Shown piece by piece: positions 22,640 through 33,880 of a stretch of 64,000 bases of DNA (the stretch's first letter is position 1; the number at the start of each line of letters is the position of its first letter). The DNA lies in the NCBI GenBank assembly GCA_022828595.1, contig JAKGHH010000006.1, forward strand, positions 13,884,499 through 13,948,498, written 5' to 3'. The stretch comes from Nelumbo lutea. Lineage: Eukaryota; Streptophyta; Magnoliopsida; Proteales; Nelumbonaceae. The translations under genes were made by a program, and so were the position numbers. Below the pieces are notes generated by a model. The model made no database searches and was not told the origin of the DNA. It saw nothing but the letters and a program-made list of their open reading frames with translations.

Positions 22640-23587
22640 TTTTCATTTTTTATTTCTTTCTTCCTTTCAGCTTTTACCTCTGGAATTAAATTTCTCTTGT
22701 TGAACGTTAACGGCATGGTTATTCATTAGCTTTGTTTTCAAATTCATTTTGGTTGTTAGGCTGTTGAAGCTTCAACATCTATTTCGTTTTGCTATCTTTC
22801 TATTAGGTTGATTATTAGTCCCTCAGGTAGATTACTCAAGTTTTAATGAACAAGGAAACTATAAGAAAGGAGGAGGAGTTAATAAACAACATCAATTCAT
22901 TTGCTTGCGAATTGGGAGAATGGGGATGGGTGTCGGACACAGGTTTGGGTAGATAGCTTGATAGGTTGGATATGTTTCGGGGAAGAATAAGCTGCTATTA
23001 ATAAAAATGAAATAAAAATAATTAAAACCAAAAAGATGAAAAAAGGTTAAATTAAAACATAAAAAGTATAAATGATTCCAAAATAAAAAATAATAAAGGA
23101 AAATTATGAAATAAATAATTGGGAAAATTAAATAAAAAATAGAGAATAAAAAATAATATAATAGTAGATAAAACAATAATGATAATAAAAAGGATAAAAA
23201 ATCAATAAAAAAATAAATACACAAAAAGTTAAAGAAATAAATAATAAAAATAAGAATAAGGTAATGATGAAAATTGGTAGGATAAATTTGTTGATTTGTT
23301 CTTGTCTGGTGTTAGCATGTTTTCATTTGTTTAAATAATTGTTATTGTGATTGTTTGAGATCCCATGTGGGCTCTACCTATTGGACCCAGGAGAGGGATG
23401 CCTAACCCCTTCCCTCTTCTATCCGATTCTTACCCAAATTGGTTAGACAGTACCTCGGGTTTTGGAGTCACTATTAAAGCAAAACATTTTTGAAAATCAT
23501 TCTTGGAGGTCCCATCACCTACATTTCCTTAATTGATGGGTGGCGACTCCATTTCCAATCCAAGTGAACTATTTTTCGACGCTCATA
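22640..23587 (+). mobile_element. Gypsy-type solo LTR (TGTCAG family), second part
   Basis: This continues the LTR that starts at 3806. Shared landmarks with relatives on the minus strand (59.7-59.9 kb and 30.2-30.4 kb) are 'ctaaccccttccctc', 'ggagtcactattaa' and 'gatgggtggcgactcc'. It ends CGACGCTCATA at 23587, where a relative at 30197 ends CGACGTTCACA. An A-rich low-complexity tract at about 22990-23270 explains the Leu/Phe/Tyr-rich minus-strand frame there. Confidence 0.72.
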
Positions 23588-24477
23588 GTAGTCAATTCAT
23601 CAAAAGTTTGTATTTGAATCGTGAACAATGATACATACTTCATGCATCGACTATCAAGGGTAGTTGATTCATCAATTGTGATTAGTTGACTCCTCACTTT
23701 TATAACCTTAAAACCTTACATGATTTCATTCCAAATGACCAAATATTTTTACCTTAAGTTTTCAAGTCAAGATTGAACAATTTTAAAATCTAGGAATAGC
23801 TAAGAACTAGGCTTAATCTAACCGTTAGTCTCTAAGGTTTAGGTTAACTGAGATTTTTCTTCGACTGAGCTTATAGTGTAAATCTCAAGCATATGATTTA
23901 CATCAAGTCCAACATATAACATGCCACAATATGAACTTGAAGGATCTTCCTTTTCTTTTATCTCTTGGTAGCCAATGTCATCTTTAGAGAGATTTATCAT
24001 AGTTGACAGTTGTCCAATTCTTCTATTCATGCCTTGCTTCATCTAACATTTGTAAATAATTTTTAGCTCAATGAAAATAGTTGCACACTTAGCCAAAACC
24101 ATTAGTACTCTCAATAAGATTGTTTTCGTCAAAACACATAGGGCCAATACACACAATCTTAGTGATGACCAAATCTCTTCTTTATCTGTGAATGTGGTAG
24201 TAAGGCTATGTGCGGGGGTCTCCTTAAAGGACAAAGGAAGGCTGAGGGCAGAGGGTAGGCTTGGCTCTGATTGATAGAATGTTGTTCTCGTCCTGAGTTA
24301 GGCCTCCTTTTATCGGGAAAGATCCTGAGGTCCCGAAAGGAAGGAGCCAAAAGTGTTTTATTCCCACTAGGAAAGGGAATCTTTGATTCAGTGTCAGCTA
24401 TTAGGGGAGACCGCTAGGGTTTCACCACGTGTCTTATGAGTTCTTTCAATGATGAAGTTTCCTTTCATCTGAGGATG
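23588..24477 (-). mobile_element. Copia LTR, minus strand, second part, grading into unassigned sequence
   Basis: It resumes the LTR of 2788-3805 with GTAGT at 23588-23592 and again shows 'gtagttgattcatcaa' palindrome-arm words (to about 23700). Its outer end was not found. From about 24160 to 24477 the sequence is unassigned and precedes another copia fragment. Confidence 0.5.
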
Positions 24478-26935
24478 CCATCCTAAACTCTTTACCTCCC
24501 TCCTTTAATCAGTTTATAGCCTTCAGGAACTCAACAATATGTTGCAGAGGGTTGAAGAACTGATTAAGAAGGACAGGCTGATTGCCATGCTTATTGAAGG
24601 TGGCAAATCGGGCAAGAAAAAGCAGAAGGCAAAGAAGAAGTCTTAGAAAAAGGTTGGCAAACCTAAAAAGTAGAAGAAGGACAAGACATCTGATGCTTGT
24701 TTTTTCTAAATGCAGACCGACCACTAGAAGAGGAATTGTCCTCAGTATCTAGAGACCAAGAAGTAAGGTAATTTTGAATTATTTGTCATAGAAACCAATT
24801 TGCTGGTTACTTCTGTATCCTGGTGTATTGATTTCGAGGCTTCTATTCATGCATGTAACACATTGTAGGGGTTCAAGACAAGCAAAAGGCTGAGTGACAG
24901 GGAAGTGACTCTTTACTTGGAAACTTTTGCAACAGTTGCAACTACAGCTATAAGAAATATATATTTCTATTTCAGAGAAGGAATAATTACCCTTAAAGAT
25001 TGTCTTTATGTACCTAATTTGAGAAGAAATTTGATTTCTATTTCAAAGTTGTGTATGGATGGTTATTCTATTTTATTCAGTAGTGTGATTATTATTAAAC
25101 GGAATAACAAATTCCTCACTTACAGAGAACTTGAGAATGGTCTCTATGTTCTCCATCCTTCTCTGGAGACTAACTTAACCGAAACTACGTCGGATATAAT
25201 CCCCAAGAAAATAACTCGTGATATAATTAATCCCACATGCCTGTGGCATTACTAACTTGGCCACATTAATATAGATCGTATCACTAGGTTGGTAAAGGAT
25301 GGTCATTTGGATTTTCTAACTGTAGAAGATCTTCTAACTTGTGAACCTTGCCTTTAGGGTAAGATGACGAAACGACCATTTATAGGTTAGCCTAAAAAAT
25401 CTGCAAGCACACTTGACTTGATACATACTGATGTATGTGGTCCCATGAATGTTAGGACACGTAACCAACATGTTTACTTTATAACATTTATCAATGATTT
25501 CTCACAGTATGGTTACGTGTACCTAATGAGACACAAGTCTGAATCCTTAGAAAAGTTCAAGGAGTCCAGATAAGAGGTCAAGAAATAGTTGGAAAGACAA
25601 AATAAGGCCATTTGATTAGATCGAGGAGGCGAATATCTCTCTGACGAATTTAGGGACTACTTAAAGGAAAATGGGATTGTTTTACAACTAGCTCTTCCTG
25701 CTACGCCACAATTAAATGGTGTATCAGAGAGGAGAAATCGGACTCTATTGGATATGATCCGTTCAGTTCTTGTCCACTAAGAATTACCTATATCCTTTTG
25801 GGGATACGCATTAGAGACTACGATATATGTGCTAAACCGGGTTCCAACCAAATCCGTTCCTAAGACTCCATATGAACTATGGACTGGTAAGAAACTATGT
25901 GTAAGACATTTGAAGATTTGGGGTTGTCCGACACATATTAAAAGAACAAGTGCTGATAAACTGGAATCCAAGACTAGTTGTAGCTTATTTGTAGATTACC
26001 CTAAAAGCTCTGTAGGTTATTTATTCTATGACCCAAAGAATCAAAATGTGTTTTTCAGTGGAAATTCCTATTTCTTGGAAGAAGACTACATCTTGGACAA
26101 TCATCGTCAAGAAATAGTCTTGATGAGGAGAGCTTAGGGGTAATAGAAGATGTACCACAAGCTCTAAATAATAACCAACCTAGAAGGTCTATTCGGGTAT
26201 CTAGGCCTCCAGTTCGTTATGGCTATGATCATGAAAGTTACTTGATGAAAGCCATGAATAGTGAGGAAGATCCCGTGACTTATACGGAAGTTATGTTGGA
26301 CATAGATTCCTTGAAGTGGGTAGATTCCATGAAAGCCGAGATGGACTCGATGGAGACTAACAAGGTCTGGACTCTTGTAGACCCACCCCTTGGGGTGAAA
26401 GCAATTGGTTGTAAATGGATCTACAAGAGGAAGAAAGGCCTTGATGGTAAGATTGAGACCTATAAAGCTCGTCTTGTGGCAAAAATGTATACTCAGAAAG
26501 AGGGAATTGACTATGAGAAAACCTTTTCGCCAATTGCCTTGCTCAAGTCTATTAGGATCCTACTAGTTGTAGCAGCACACCATGATTACAAGATTTGGCA
26601 AATGGATGTCAAAACTGCATTCCTGAATGGAAATCTTATTGAAGATATCTACATGCAGCAACCGCAAGGATTCATTATTGCAGGTCAGGAACACATGGTG
26701 TGTAAACTTAACCGATCCATATATGAACTTAAGCAAGCTTTTAGGAGCTGCAACATCCGGTTTGACTCTACCGTCAAATAGTTTGACTTTGAGCAGAATC
26801 CAGATGAACCCTGTGTTTACAGGAAGACAGTGGAAGATAAGCTTACGTTCTTGGTTTTGTATATAGATGACATTCTACTCATTGTGAATGATGTAGGAAT
26901 GTTTGACTATTATGCTATCTATTATGAGCTAAGAG
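24478..26935 (+). pseudogene. Ty1/copia gag-pol fragment (copia-2)
   Basis: This diverged relative of the copia at 39315 is truncated within gag. In order: a Lys-rich gag tail ('NMLQRVEELIKKD') and damaged zinc knuckle (24530-24735); a protease segment in which the active-site D-S-G reads 'IDFEAS' (about 24820); GAG-pre-integrase (24905-25255); integrase with 'DRGGEYLSDEFRDYLKENG' and 'NGVSERRNRTL' (25400-26140); and RT from 'SLKWVDSMKAEMDSME' to YIDDILLI (26242-26890). RT is cut just after the YIDD box and joined to LTR sequence. RNase H is absent. It is non-functional. Confidence 0.88.
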
Positions 26936-28057
26936 GTTAAGTGTAAGACAATGTTTGACCACTATAGGTTAAGAGGTTAAGTGCAACACTGTATCTTGCA
27001 GCCGAGGGAGAGGTCCTCTCTTGTTAGGCAGTGTTTGACCATTATGGGCTAAGAGGTTAAGTGTAAGACCATTTAGGGCTTTTATCTGATGGGATAATCT
27101 CACTTAAGTCTATAGTCCCTGGACCTTCATAAGGTGACTGGACCCAGGGACCATTTAGCATAAATGTTGGGCCTGTTAAGAGCCCATACCGATGGGCTCA
27201 AGGGTTCATTGTCTTCAATAGTGAATTTAGCCATGTCTTGTAATAGAGGCTAGGCTGAACCCATATGACTTTTGTGGGGATCAATGTTAGGGTCCCACGC
27301 CATACAAAGATAACCAAGCTAGCCAGCAATTAAAAGGAAGTAAGCCTGAAAGCTTAGTGGGCCTAAAGCTCAATTCGAACTGGGTTTAATGAGATTAATT
27401 AAAAGGGGTGAATTTGGGTTTATATCTGGATAGAGATCAACGAGAAGATATGATAAGTCTTATGCACTTAAGAGTGCAGATCCAAATAAATATTTGGATC
27501 AAAGTACCCTTTCCCATTTGATTAGAAAGCTGATCTTGAAAGGGTATGAATTAGGGGGTGAATTCTAGAGAATGAACACTTCTTCTCTACAATCTGTTTT
27601 CTCCCTCTAATCTTGCTACCCTACCCTGTTCGATCTCCGGTTCTTGGAGTGATCAAGATTGGATCTTGATATTGTTTCTTGTTGGAAGAAACAATCTTGA
27701 AGTTGTGCTCACATCCCTGCGTGATTCTTGCCGAAGAATTGGGGTTCTTACAGAAGAACCTCTTTGTTGATCCTGTCTCACCCTAAGCTGTGTCATCTTC
27801 AATGGAGGATGGATTCGGTGAATTCTTTAGGCGTGAACACCTACGTTGGGAATTATTGTTGATTTTGTATCAGGTATATCCCTCCCTTTATCTTGGTTAT
27901 AGATTTGGTCCGGTTTGTTTTAAGAACGAATTTTGAAAAATGCAATTTTTCTAAATTAGGGAATTGGATTCCCGAAAGGGAAAAAGAAAATTTTTAAAAT
28001 TTCGCCGGCCACCCTGCATGGTCCGGCCATCCATATGATGGATATCCCTTCCCTTTA
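26900..28057 (+). repeat. Copia-2 LTR remnant fused to truncated pol
   Basis: From about 26925 the sequence aligns with the interior of the copia LTRs at 39315 and 46753 ('gagaggtcctctcttgt', 'gggtcccacgccatacaaag', an ending with 'catccatatgatggat'). The first part of the LTR and the 3' part of pol are missing. Three copies of a 'tgtttgacyattatgggctaagaggttaagtg' type unit lie at 26905-27070. Confidence 0.75.
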
Positions 28058-29351
28058 GTTGCTTAATTTTACATTGCATCTACCTTTGAAAGCTCCATGT
28101 AAAGCTGCAATTTTTTTGTCTGTTTCATAATAAATCAAAAACGGATTTGCCAAACCTTAGTGCACTCTCTTTCAATTATAAAATGGGGAACTATCACTTG
28201 TATTTGCCCTGGCAATTTTTCCTGCACTCCATTAGTGATATCTCATAGCTTAAATTTTATCTTTTAATCATATTTCTTCCTAATTTATTCAAATAGTAGT
28301 AGGACTTCTCTTTACCATTATATGTGTGTATTAACGTATTGAATTCTCAAGGTTTCCATCTTCATTTGGTTTGCGTAGCATCTCTTTTGTCCTTGGGAAC
28401 CTTGACCCTTATATCTATATGACATTATAACTATATTTATTCTCTATTCATAAAGTTATCTGTTATTAAAAGAGAGAAATGAACAATATGAACAATCTGC
28501 TTCTGCATTGCTTACTAGAGTAGAATGGCAACTTAGTCATTGGCAAGTTTGAAGGAAAATTTAAATACAGTAGTGTTTATTGAGAAGCATATTAGAGTAG
28601 AAGACAAAAAATTGTAAACTGAATGCTTCTATTGAATCCTTTATATTGTGCTGCTGAGTTGTTAATATATGGGCAATCATTGCTATTATGCTTATTAGAA
28701 ATCTTATGCTGACATGATATTTTTTGATAAGTCATCATATGCTGACATGATATTACTCAAAAAAAATATGATGATGCTAATGAGTTGACATTTTACAGAA
28801 GGCAAGGTCTCCAATATTTTTTGATAATTTTTTTTGAAGGTTAAATAAAGGAATTTTATAGAAGGAAAAAAAAAACTTAGAGAAATGATTAGAAATCACC
28901 CACGAGAAGAAATAACAAAGCCTCCAATAAACTCACAAAGGAATTTGTATGTTGAAATGGATGAGTAGAAAAACTAGAAAGGATATGGTCAGAAATGAAA
29001 TCATTTGAAGGAACCTAGGAATAACTCCATAGGTGATGAAATGAGAGAAAGTAATTGAGTTTCGACCTAATTACAACTCTAACCTTGGTAGGTTATGTTG
29101 TTTAGCGTTGTTACTAATTAAGTGTATTAGCTAATGAGATCAATAACTCAAAAAACGGGACTGGGTAAGTCAAGTATCGGACCCAAGAAATTTTACTTAA
29201 TGATGCTGGCCTATAAAACTTTTGTTCAGTATTTATATCAAACTTGAATGCTACAGATGTTTAGCATACAGAACTTTGAAAGTAACTAATTGTTAATTGT
29301 TCCTAGCTACTTCTTTATTTCCTTTTCCTGTCTAGAAAATGTATTCAATTA
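28058..29351. other. AT-rich intergenic DNA
   Basis: I see no gene, LTR end or TIR here. There are small A/T runs and a short repeated 'tgctgacatgatatt' (near 28709 and 28741). Confidence 0.5.
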
Positions 29352-29621
29352 ATGAGTATGATATATTTGGATTATCTTCAGATCGTATCTCATTTTCTGG
29401 ATATTTGCTTGCACCATTTGAAGTCTTATCAAAGCGCTTTCATCGCAGCCATCGACTCGAGTTTTAGAACTATTGACTTGGGTTGCAGCATCGTAGAGAG
29501 AAAAGCTCTTCTTTACCTGAAAAAGGGTTTCAAAGATCCTTCAAATTGGATCTCCTCTTGGGATTCAAACAACAAAGATGAGAGAACATTTTTTGTACAA
29601 ACTAAGAATTTATCAAATTAA
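29352..29621 (+). pseudogene. Leucine-rich-repeat receptor-like N-terminal remnant
   Basis: Within this 89-codon frame, residues about 48-75 read 'GCSIVERKALLYLKKGFKDP', then 'SNWISSWDSN'. This is the LRR N-terminal cap pattern (C..ER.ALL.FK..L.DPS..LSSW) that opens many plant receptor-like proteins and kinases. No LRR units follow and the frame stops at 29621. The sequence before the cap is not a convincing signal peptide. It is probably a shed fragment of an RLP-type defence receptor gene. It is short, so this is a motif call only. Confidence 0.55.
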
Positions 29622-29814
29622 AATTAAAATGTATTTGTGATTCAAATATTTTGAATGAAGAATGGGTTTTTAAATTTTATTTGTAATTGATATTTTTTTT
29701 TTATTTGTGTATTTCATTTCAATTTAAGTGAATATAGAGAAAACAAGTTACTTGAAGCAAATTAGAAAAAAATAAAAGCTTATATGAAAAAATATATATG
29801 GTTTTAGAGGCAGT

Positions 29815-30030
29815 CACGATTGCTGCTAAAATTTGCTTGACTGCCGCTTTTTAGCTGCAGTCAGTTTATTATTAGTGGTAGTTTTGTATTTATACTGGCA
29901 GCCATAAAAACTGTTGCTAGAAACTTCTACTGACAGTTCTTTTAGCGGCTGTTTGCTGGCTGTCTGTAAAGTCTCTAGTGGTAGTTTTAGGGACTTTTAG
30001 TGGCAATTTTGACTGGTGCTAAAAGTCAAT
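29815..30030. repeat. CACTA-like subterminal repeats (tentative)
   Basis: Several alternating-orientation copies of words such as 'ttttagcggctg', 'ctggcagcca', 'agtggtagtttt' and 'actggtgctaaaagtc' occur in about 210 bp. Such short mixed-orientation GCGGC/CAGT repeats resemble CACTA transposon subterminal arrays. No CACTA terminus was found, so the class is not proven. Confidence 0.35.
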
Positions 30031-30196
30031 TTTCTTTTAATGCTACATACCTTCCTCATGGCATCTCAACTGTCCCAATGAAATTGTAAAGGCACACATG
30101 GATCAAGCATCTTTTTCTCCAAACTCCTTCCCAAAGTCCCCAAAATTCCCTTACTTTCTCCATTCACTTACAAGTTTGCCCATGTCTTGAACTAAT

Positions 30197-30400
30197 TGTG
30201 AACGTCGGAAAAAACCTGATTGTTCACTTTATGGCCAATCAAATGAAGTCGCCACCCATCAGAACAACTAACCGGGAGTGGTGGCCTTCTTGAGATTGAA
30301 TTTTGTGAAATATTTAGAAATTAATAGTGACTCCACACCATGGCTAGGATGAGGTCATTCTGGGCAAGCCGAGAGGGAGAGAGGGAAGGTATACCAGTCA
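30197..30400 (-). mobile_element. End of a TGTCAG-family gypsy LTR (minus)
   Basis: The minus strand reads 'ggagtcactattaa', 'gatgggtggcgac' and the terminus CGACGTTCACA at 30197. This matches the end of the solo LTR at 23587. The LTR start that might pair with it is at 55865, but the flanks (CTAAT and TGCTT) do not match. It may therefore be an independent fragment. Confidence 0.55.
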
Positions 30401-31199
30401 TATGGACATTGGCCCCAAGGTCTACATTCCATGGGTTGAAAGATATGGATCAAACAAGTGTAGTACATGCCTTAGCATATGAACTAGATAGATTACTAGG
30501 TCCAGAACTAGATGAGGAGGATGTACCACCCTTTTTAGCAACAACAGTATTCTCTACAGTTTATCCATTACATCAAGGAGTCAAGAGCTTTAGAATATTG
30601 AGCATAATTACCAATTGTAGCCAAGTGATAATTGCCCTTTTCTAGTTTTGAAATTTTCTAGTTTTAAATGAGGATCGAGCTTTCAACTCCTTCTTTAGAA
30701 TGTTTAGCTTCTTGCAGTAATCACAAATAACATCCTCAACCTTCTTAGTAATAGGTGCTTACTAGTATTTTGCTTGGGTCGAGATGATAAAGGCAAAGTA
30801 ATCAATCATAAGAGGCTATATGTATCATGGTGGTTCTTCTACTCTCCTCCCCTTATACAAGGGAGTAAGTGGATGCAAGAGTGACAATGCTGGCACTGAG
30901 AATATGTTGCCTAGTAAAGTCAAACTCTAAATTCAAACCAATCAAGAAATCAAAGTCTATTCTCTTTTATATACTTTTAGTATTGCTCACCCTCTCTTGG
31001 GTTCTCCTAATGCATACTGCATGCCCCCCTTCAAAATTGGTACACTCTAGTAGTGTTGTTAACTTGGGAATAGGTGGCAACAACCATATCTCAAACATCT
31101 TTAGCAATTGGAAGAAACATGTAGTTATAAGCAATATGAGGTTGCATTTAGCAAATCAACCATGATATTATATGGGAATTATTCTGCTTCTGGTGTGCT
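30401..31199. other. Unassigned sequence with coding-like traces
   Basis: The plus frames at 30340-30645 and 30869-31165 have no recognised motif. Minus-strand traces ('ITKKVEDVICDYCKKLN' near 30700-30750, 'GGHAVCIRRTQERVSNT' near 30995-31040) look like decayed protein sequence, perhaps a transposon-borne gene. I cannot name the family. Confidence 0.3.
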
Positions 31200-32640
31200 T
31201 GGAAGCGTGTCATTAACCACTTTGGAATATCAATTTCAATATTTATAAATTTTTTGATTCTCAAAATAACTACAAAATGCAGTTAGTGGTGAGAAAGGGG
31301 TTGTATCCATAGGGAAGCGAGGGAAAAATTGTTACGTACTTCAATTCAGACAAAATAACAAGATTTGAGATTGCATAAACACAAAATTTAATTAACTGAA
31401 TTGAAATCCATTAAAATAAAATTCTAACAATGCTAAAAGTAAAAATTGTAGAAAAATAAATAAATAATAAAAATAAAAAAACTAAATAAAAAATCTGCAA
31501 CTCGGTCAGAGGTAGCAGTCTCTGGATCTATCCTTTGACCCTCAAAATCCTCGAGTTGGGCCTTCCGTCTTACCTAGCCGAATTTCAGATCTGCAAAAAG
31601 AAAGAGAAAAATTAAATTTGATAAATATAAATTGCAAAAATAAAATAAAAACTGAAAATTAAAGAACGAAAAATAAAAACACGCATAAAATGTAAATCTA
31701 AAACTATGGAAAATTGTTTGTGATCTGGATCTAGAGGTGGTAGTAGTGGCTAAGCGAACTGCAAGTAGGAACTCCTCCTCTTGCTTGGGGGTTCTCGTCT
31801 TCCTCTACCCTTGAACTTCTCAAGAATAACCTTCCGTCTTACTTGAGGGTAGAATCCAACTTAAAAGAAAATAAAGAAAACAAAAGAGATGGTTGATCAA
31901 ATTCTGTGGCGGTAGTTGCAGAATGGCTGGACTGCTTGTAGGAACCCCTCCTGACAAGATCTAGGCATCCTTCTCTTCTACAACCCTTGTACTCCTCAAG
32001 AAAACCTTAGCCTTGTGAACTTGGTGAATTGACCAACCCCTTCTCAAGGGCCACTTGGGTCCTTTTTATAGGGAAGGGTGGACATAAATGGGATTAGAGA
32101 GGAAGAGATGGGCAGCTCTTGGGTTTATGCAAAAATATGAGTGCCCTAGGGTTTGAGAATGAATGGTTAGGATTGTTATAAGGAGATCCTAAGGCTGAAA
32201 AGATAAGGAGAGGGCGCCCAATATTATGTAGGGCTGAGATTTGGGTGACCAGAATGGAGGGAGCAGATTTGGGCGCCTAGAATGGAGAAATGTGATTGCT
32301 TGGAGTGATGTGTCGTGCTAAGGAGATTGGTTGAGGTTTAAGTGTGGTGTAAGGCTAGGATGCTGTATAGGGAGAGATCTAAGGGTATGAGGAGCTGCTA
32401 AAGCTTGGGTGGTTGAGATTAGAGGTTAGGAGAGAGTGGAAGGTGGAGATTTGATAGCCTAGGGCGGCTAAGGTTTGTTAGAGGTGAAAAGAATGAATGG
32501 GGAGGCGCCCTAGGGTTTTCTAAGGAGAGGGGAGTATGCTAATACAGTAGGAGGAGTGCCTATTTGGGTTTGGCAGATAGGAGGCACTCTCCTGTGCTCA
32601 GTTTTCCATAGAAGCACCCCGGCTCTCAGCTGGAATTCAC
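31200..32640 (-). mobile_element. LTR, minus strand (gypsy-like, boundaries approximate)
   Basis: Minus-strand order: a C-rich U3, a TATA box (ccctataaaaagg, plus-strand position about 32065-32078), a leader, then a T-rich U5 ending near 31220-31300 with 'ccctcgcttccctatggatacaacccctttctcacc', which resembles Athila-type LTR ends. Within it the 'accttccgtcttac' block occurs twice (about 31560 and 31828), so part of the LTR is duplicated. No gene. Confidence 0.5.
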
Positions 32641-32699
32641 ACTAGCTTCCCAAAAACTGCATTTCAGCCCTAAAACTTCTCCAAGTTTCCCTAGGATTT

Positions 32700-32927
32700 G
32701 CATAGGGACCCTTAGAGGTCACAATATTGAATTTAACTGGGAAATGATACCCTTACGGCATCAAAGTACAGAGTTATCAGCTTCCACTTTGCATATTTCA
32801 ATTCTTTAAGATTTGGCTTCACCTCCTTTCCTATAATGAATCCGAGTTTACCTCTCCCTGTGATGGTGAGATTAGTAGATTGGGACCACTCCAAAAAGTT
32901 GGTTCCATCAAGTTTAACAGTGGTTAT
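32700..32927 (-). pseudogene. Copia gag fragment split by Tat-2
   Basis: The minus strand reads 'VKLDGTNFLEWSQSTNLTIT' then 'GRGKLGFIIG', the N-terminal block of the copia Gag family (Retrotran_gag_3/UBN2 type). The preceding residues ('GIADISCAM') are encoded at 52995-53040, on the far side of Tat-2. This confirms that the two flanks were once contiguous. Confidence 0.65.
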
Positions 32928-33814
32928 TGATGGAGGACGGTTTGACCCGACCTATGAAATGATGACATGTGGACACTGACTCAGCGCAAGAAACAGGAGA
33001 AGCTCGCCACAACGCGGACTCTGGGTTCCCCGGGATACCTTTGAAGGGATGCCCCAAGGCAACTTTAGCTCACGAATGGGCCGCCTGGACTACACCTCCT
33101 CCCCAGGGCTAAGGCACCCCGAGCTGCCTCCGAGCTCGGGGTCCCCTGACCTTTCCTAATACCCAAGCTCCTCCCAGTGGATCTCGGGTAACTCCTAGAC
33201 AAGAACACACCAATTCGCTGATAGGTACCCCAAGGTGAAGACACCTTGGGCTAGATAGCTTGGGCTAGACAGCTCGGGTTAGACTAACACAGGCAGCTCG
33301 TCGCTTGCAAGATAGCTCGGCACAGAGTAGCTCAGCATATCGTAGGAGGATCTCCTGCTCGACCATCATACCCAACAAGTCTGGGGCAGCAGCCATGTTC
33401 CTCACCAAACAACGTCGTGCCTGCCACCTTTAGAGGGTGCCTTACACTTGACAGGCACGTACCTTGTGGTGACAGCCCAGCGTGTGCCACCTCAGTCCTT
33501 CCAGTAACGGCTGCGGCAGGCTGACAGTGGTGGTTATACCCGTCTTGTCATAGGCCAATGGGCCTTACGCAATGGATTTCTGTTATAAGAAGCTTAGTAT
33601 CAAGGAAGACAAGTATGATCATTATCATCTTCTACACTCGCGCTATCTGCACTCTTAGCCTTCATCTTCTCCTTGTTCTCCTATAGAGCACTAACTTAAA
33701 CATCGGAGTGTTCCCGCCGGGCAAGCCCCCGGGGATTCTTCTTCTTCTCCATCATAGGTATCTTCCAAGAGCCACATAACTGCTAGCTAGGAGTGACCGG
33801 ATCGCGCTACACCA
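32928..33814 (+). repeat. Tat-2 5' LTR
   Basis: 887 bp, homologous to 52093-52994. It is rich in 'agctcgg/gctcggg' words. A TATA-like 'ttataagaag' lies near 33583. Relative to the 3' copy it lacks about 62 bp after 'cagcgcaag' (near 32990) but keeps about 50 bp near 33683-33735 that the 3' copy has lost. Confidence 0.92.
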
Positions 33815-33834
33815 TTTGACGCTGTCTATGGGAA
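33815..33834 (+). promoter_or_regulatory. Tat-2 primer binding site
   Basis: TTTGACGCTGTCTATGGG begins immediately after the 5' LTR and matches the TTTGGCGCCGTCTGTGGG pattern of Tat elements with a few changes. Confidence 0.75.
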
Positions 33835-33880
33835 ACGCTTCGGAAAGCCTTTCTCTAAACCTTCACAACTCTTTCTTCCT

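Noticed and set aside
22892..23224. 110-codon minus-strand hydrophobic frame that looks like a membrane protein
   Set aside because: It translates an A-rich low-complexity tract of a solo LTR; Leu/Phe/Tyr/Ile content is compositional.
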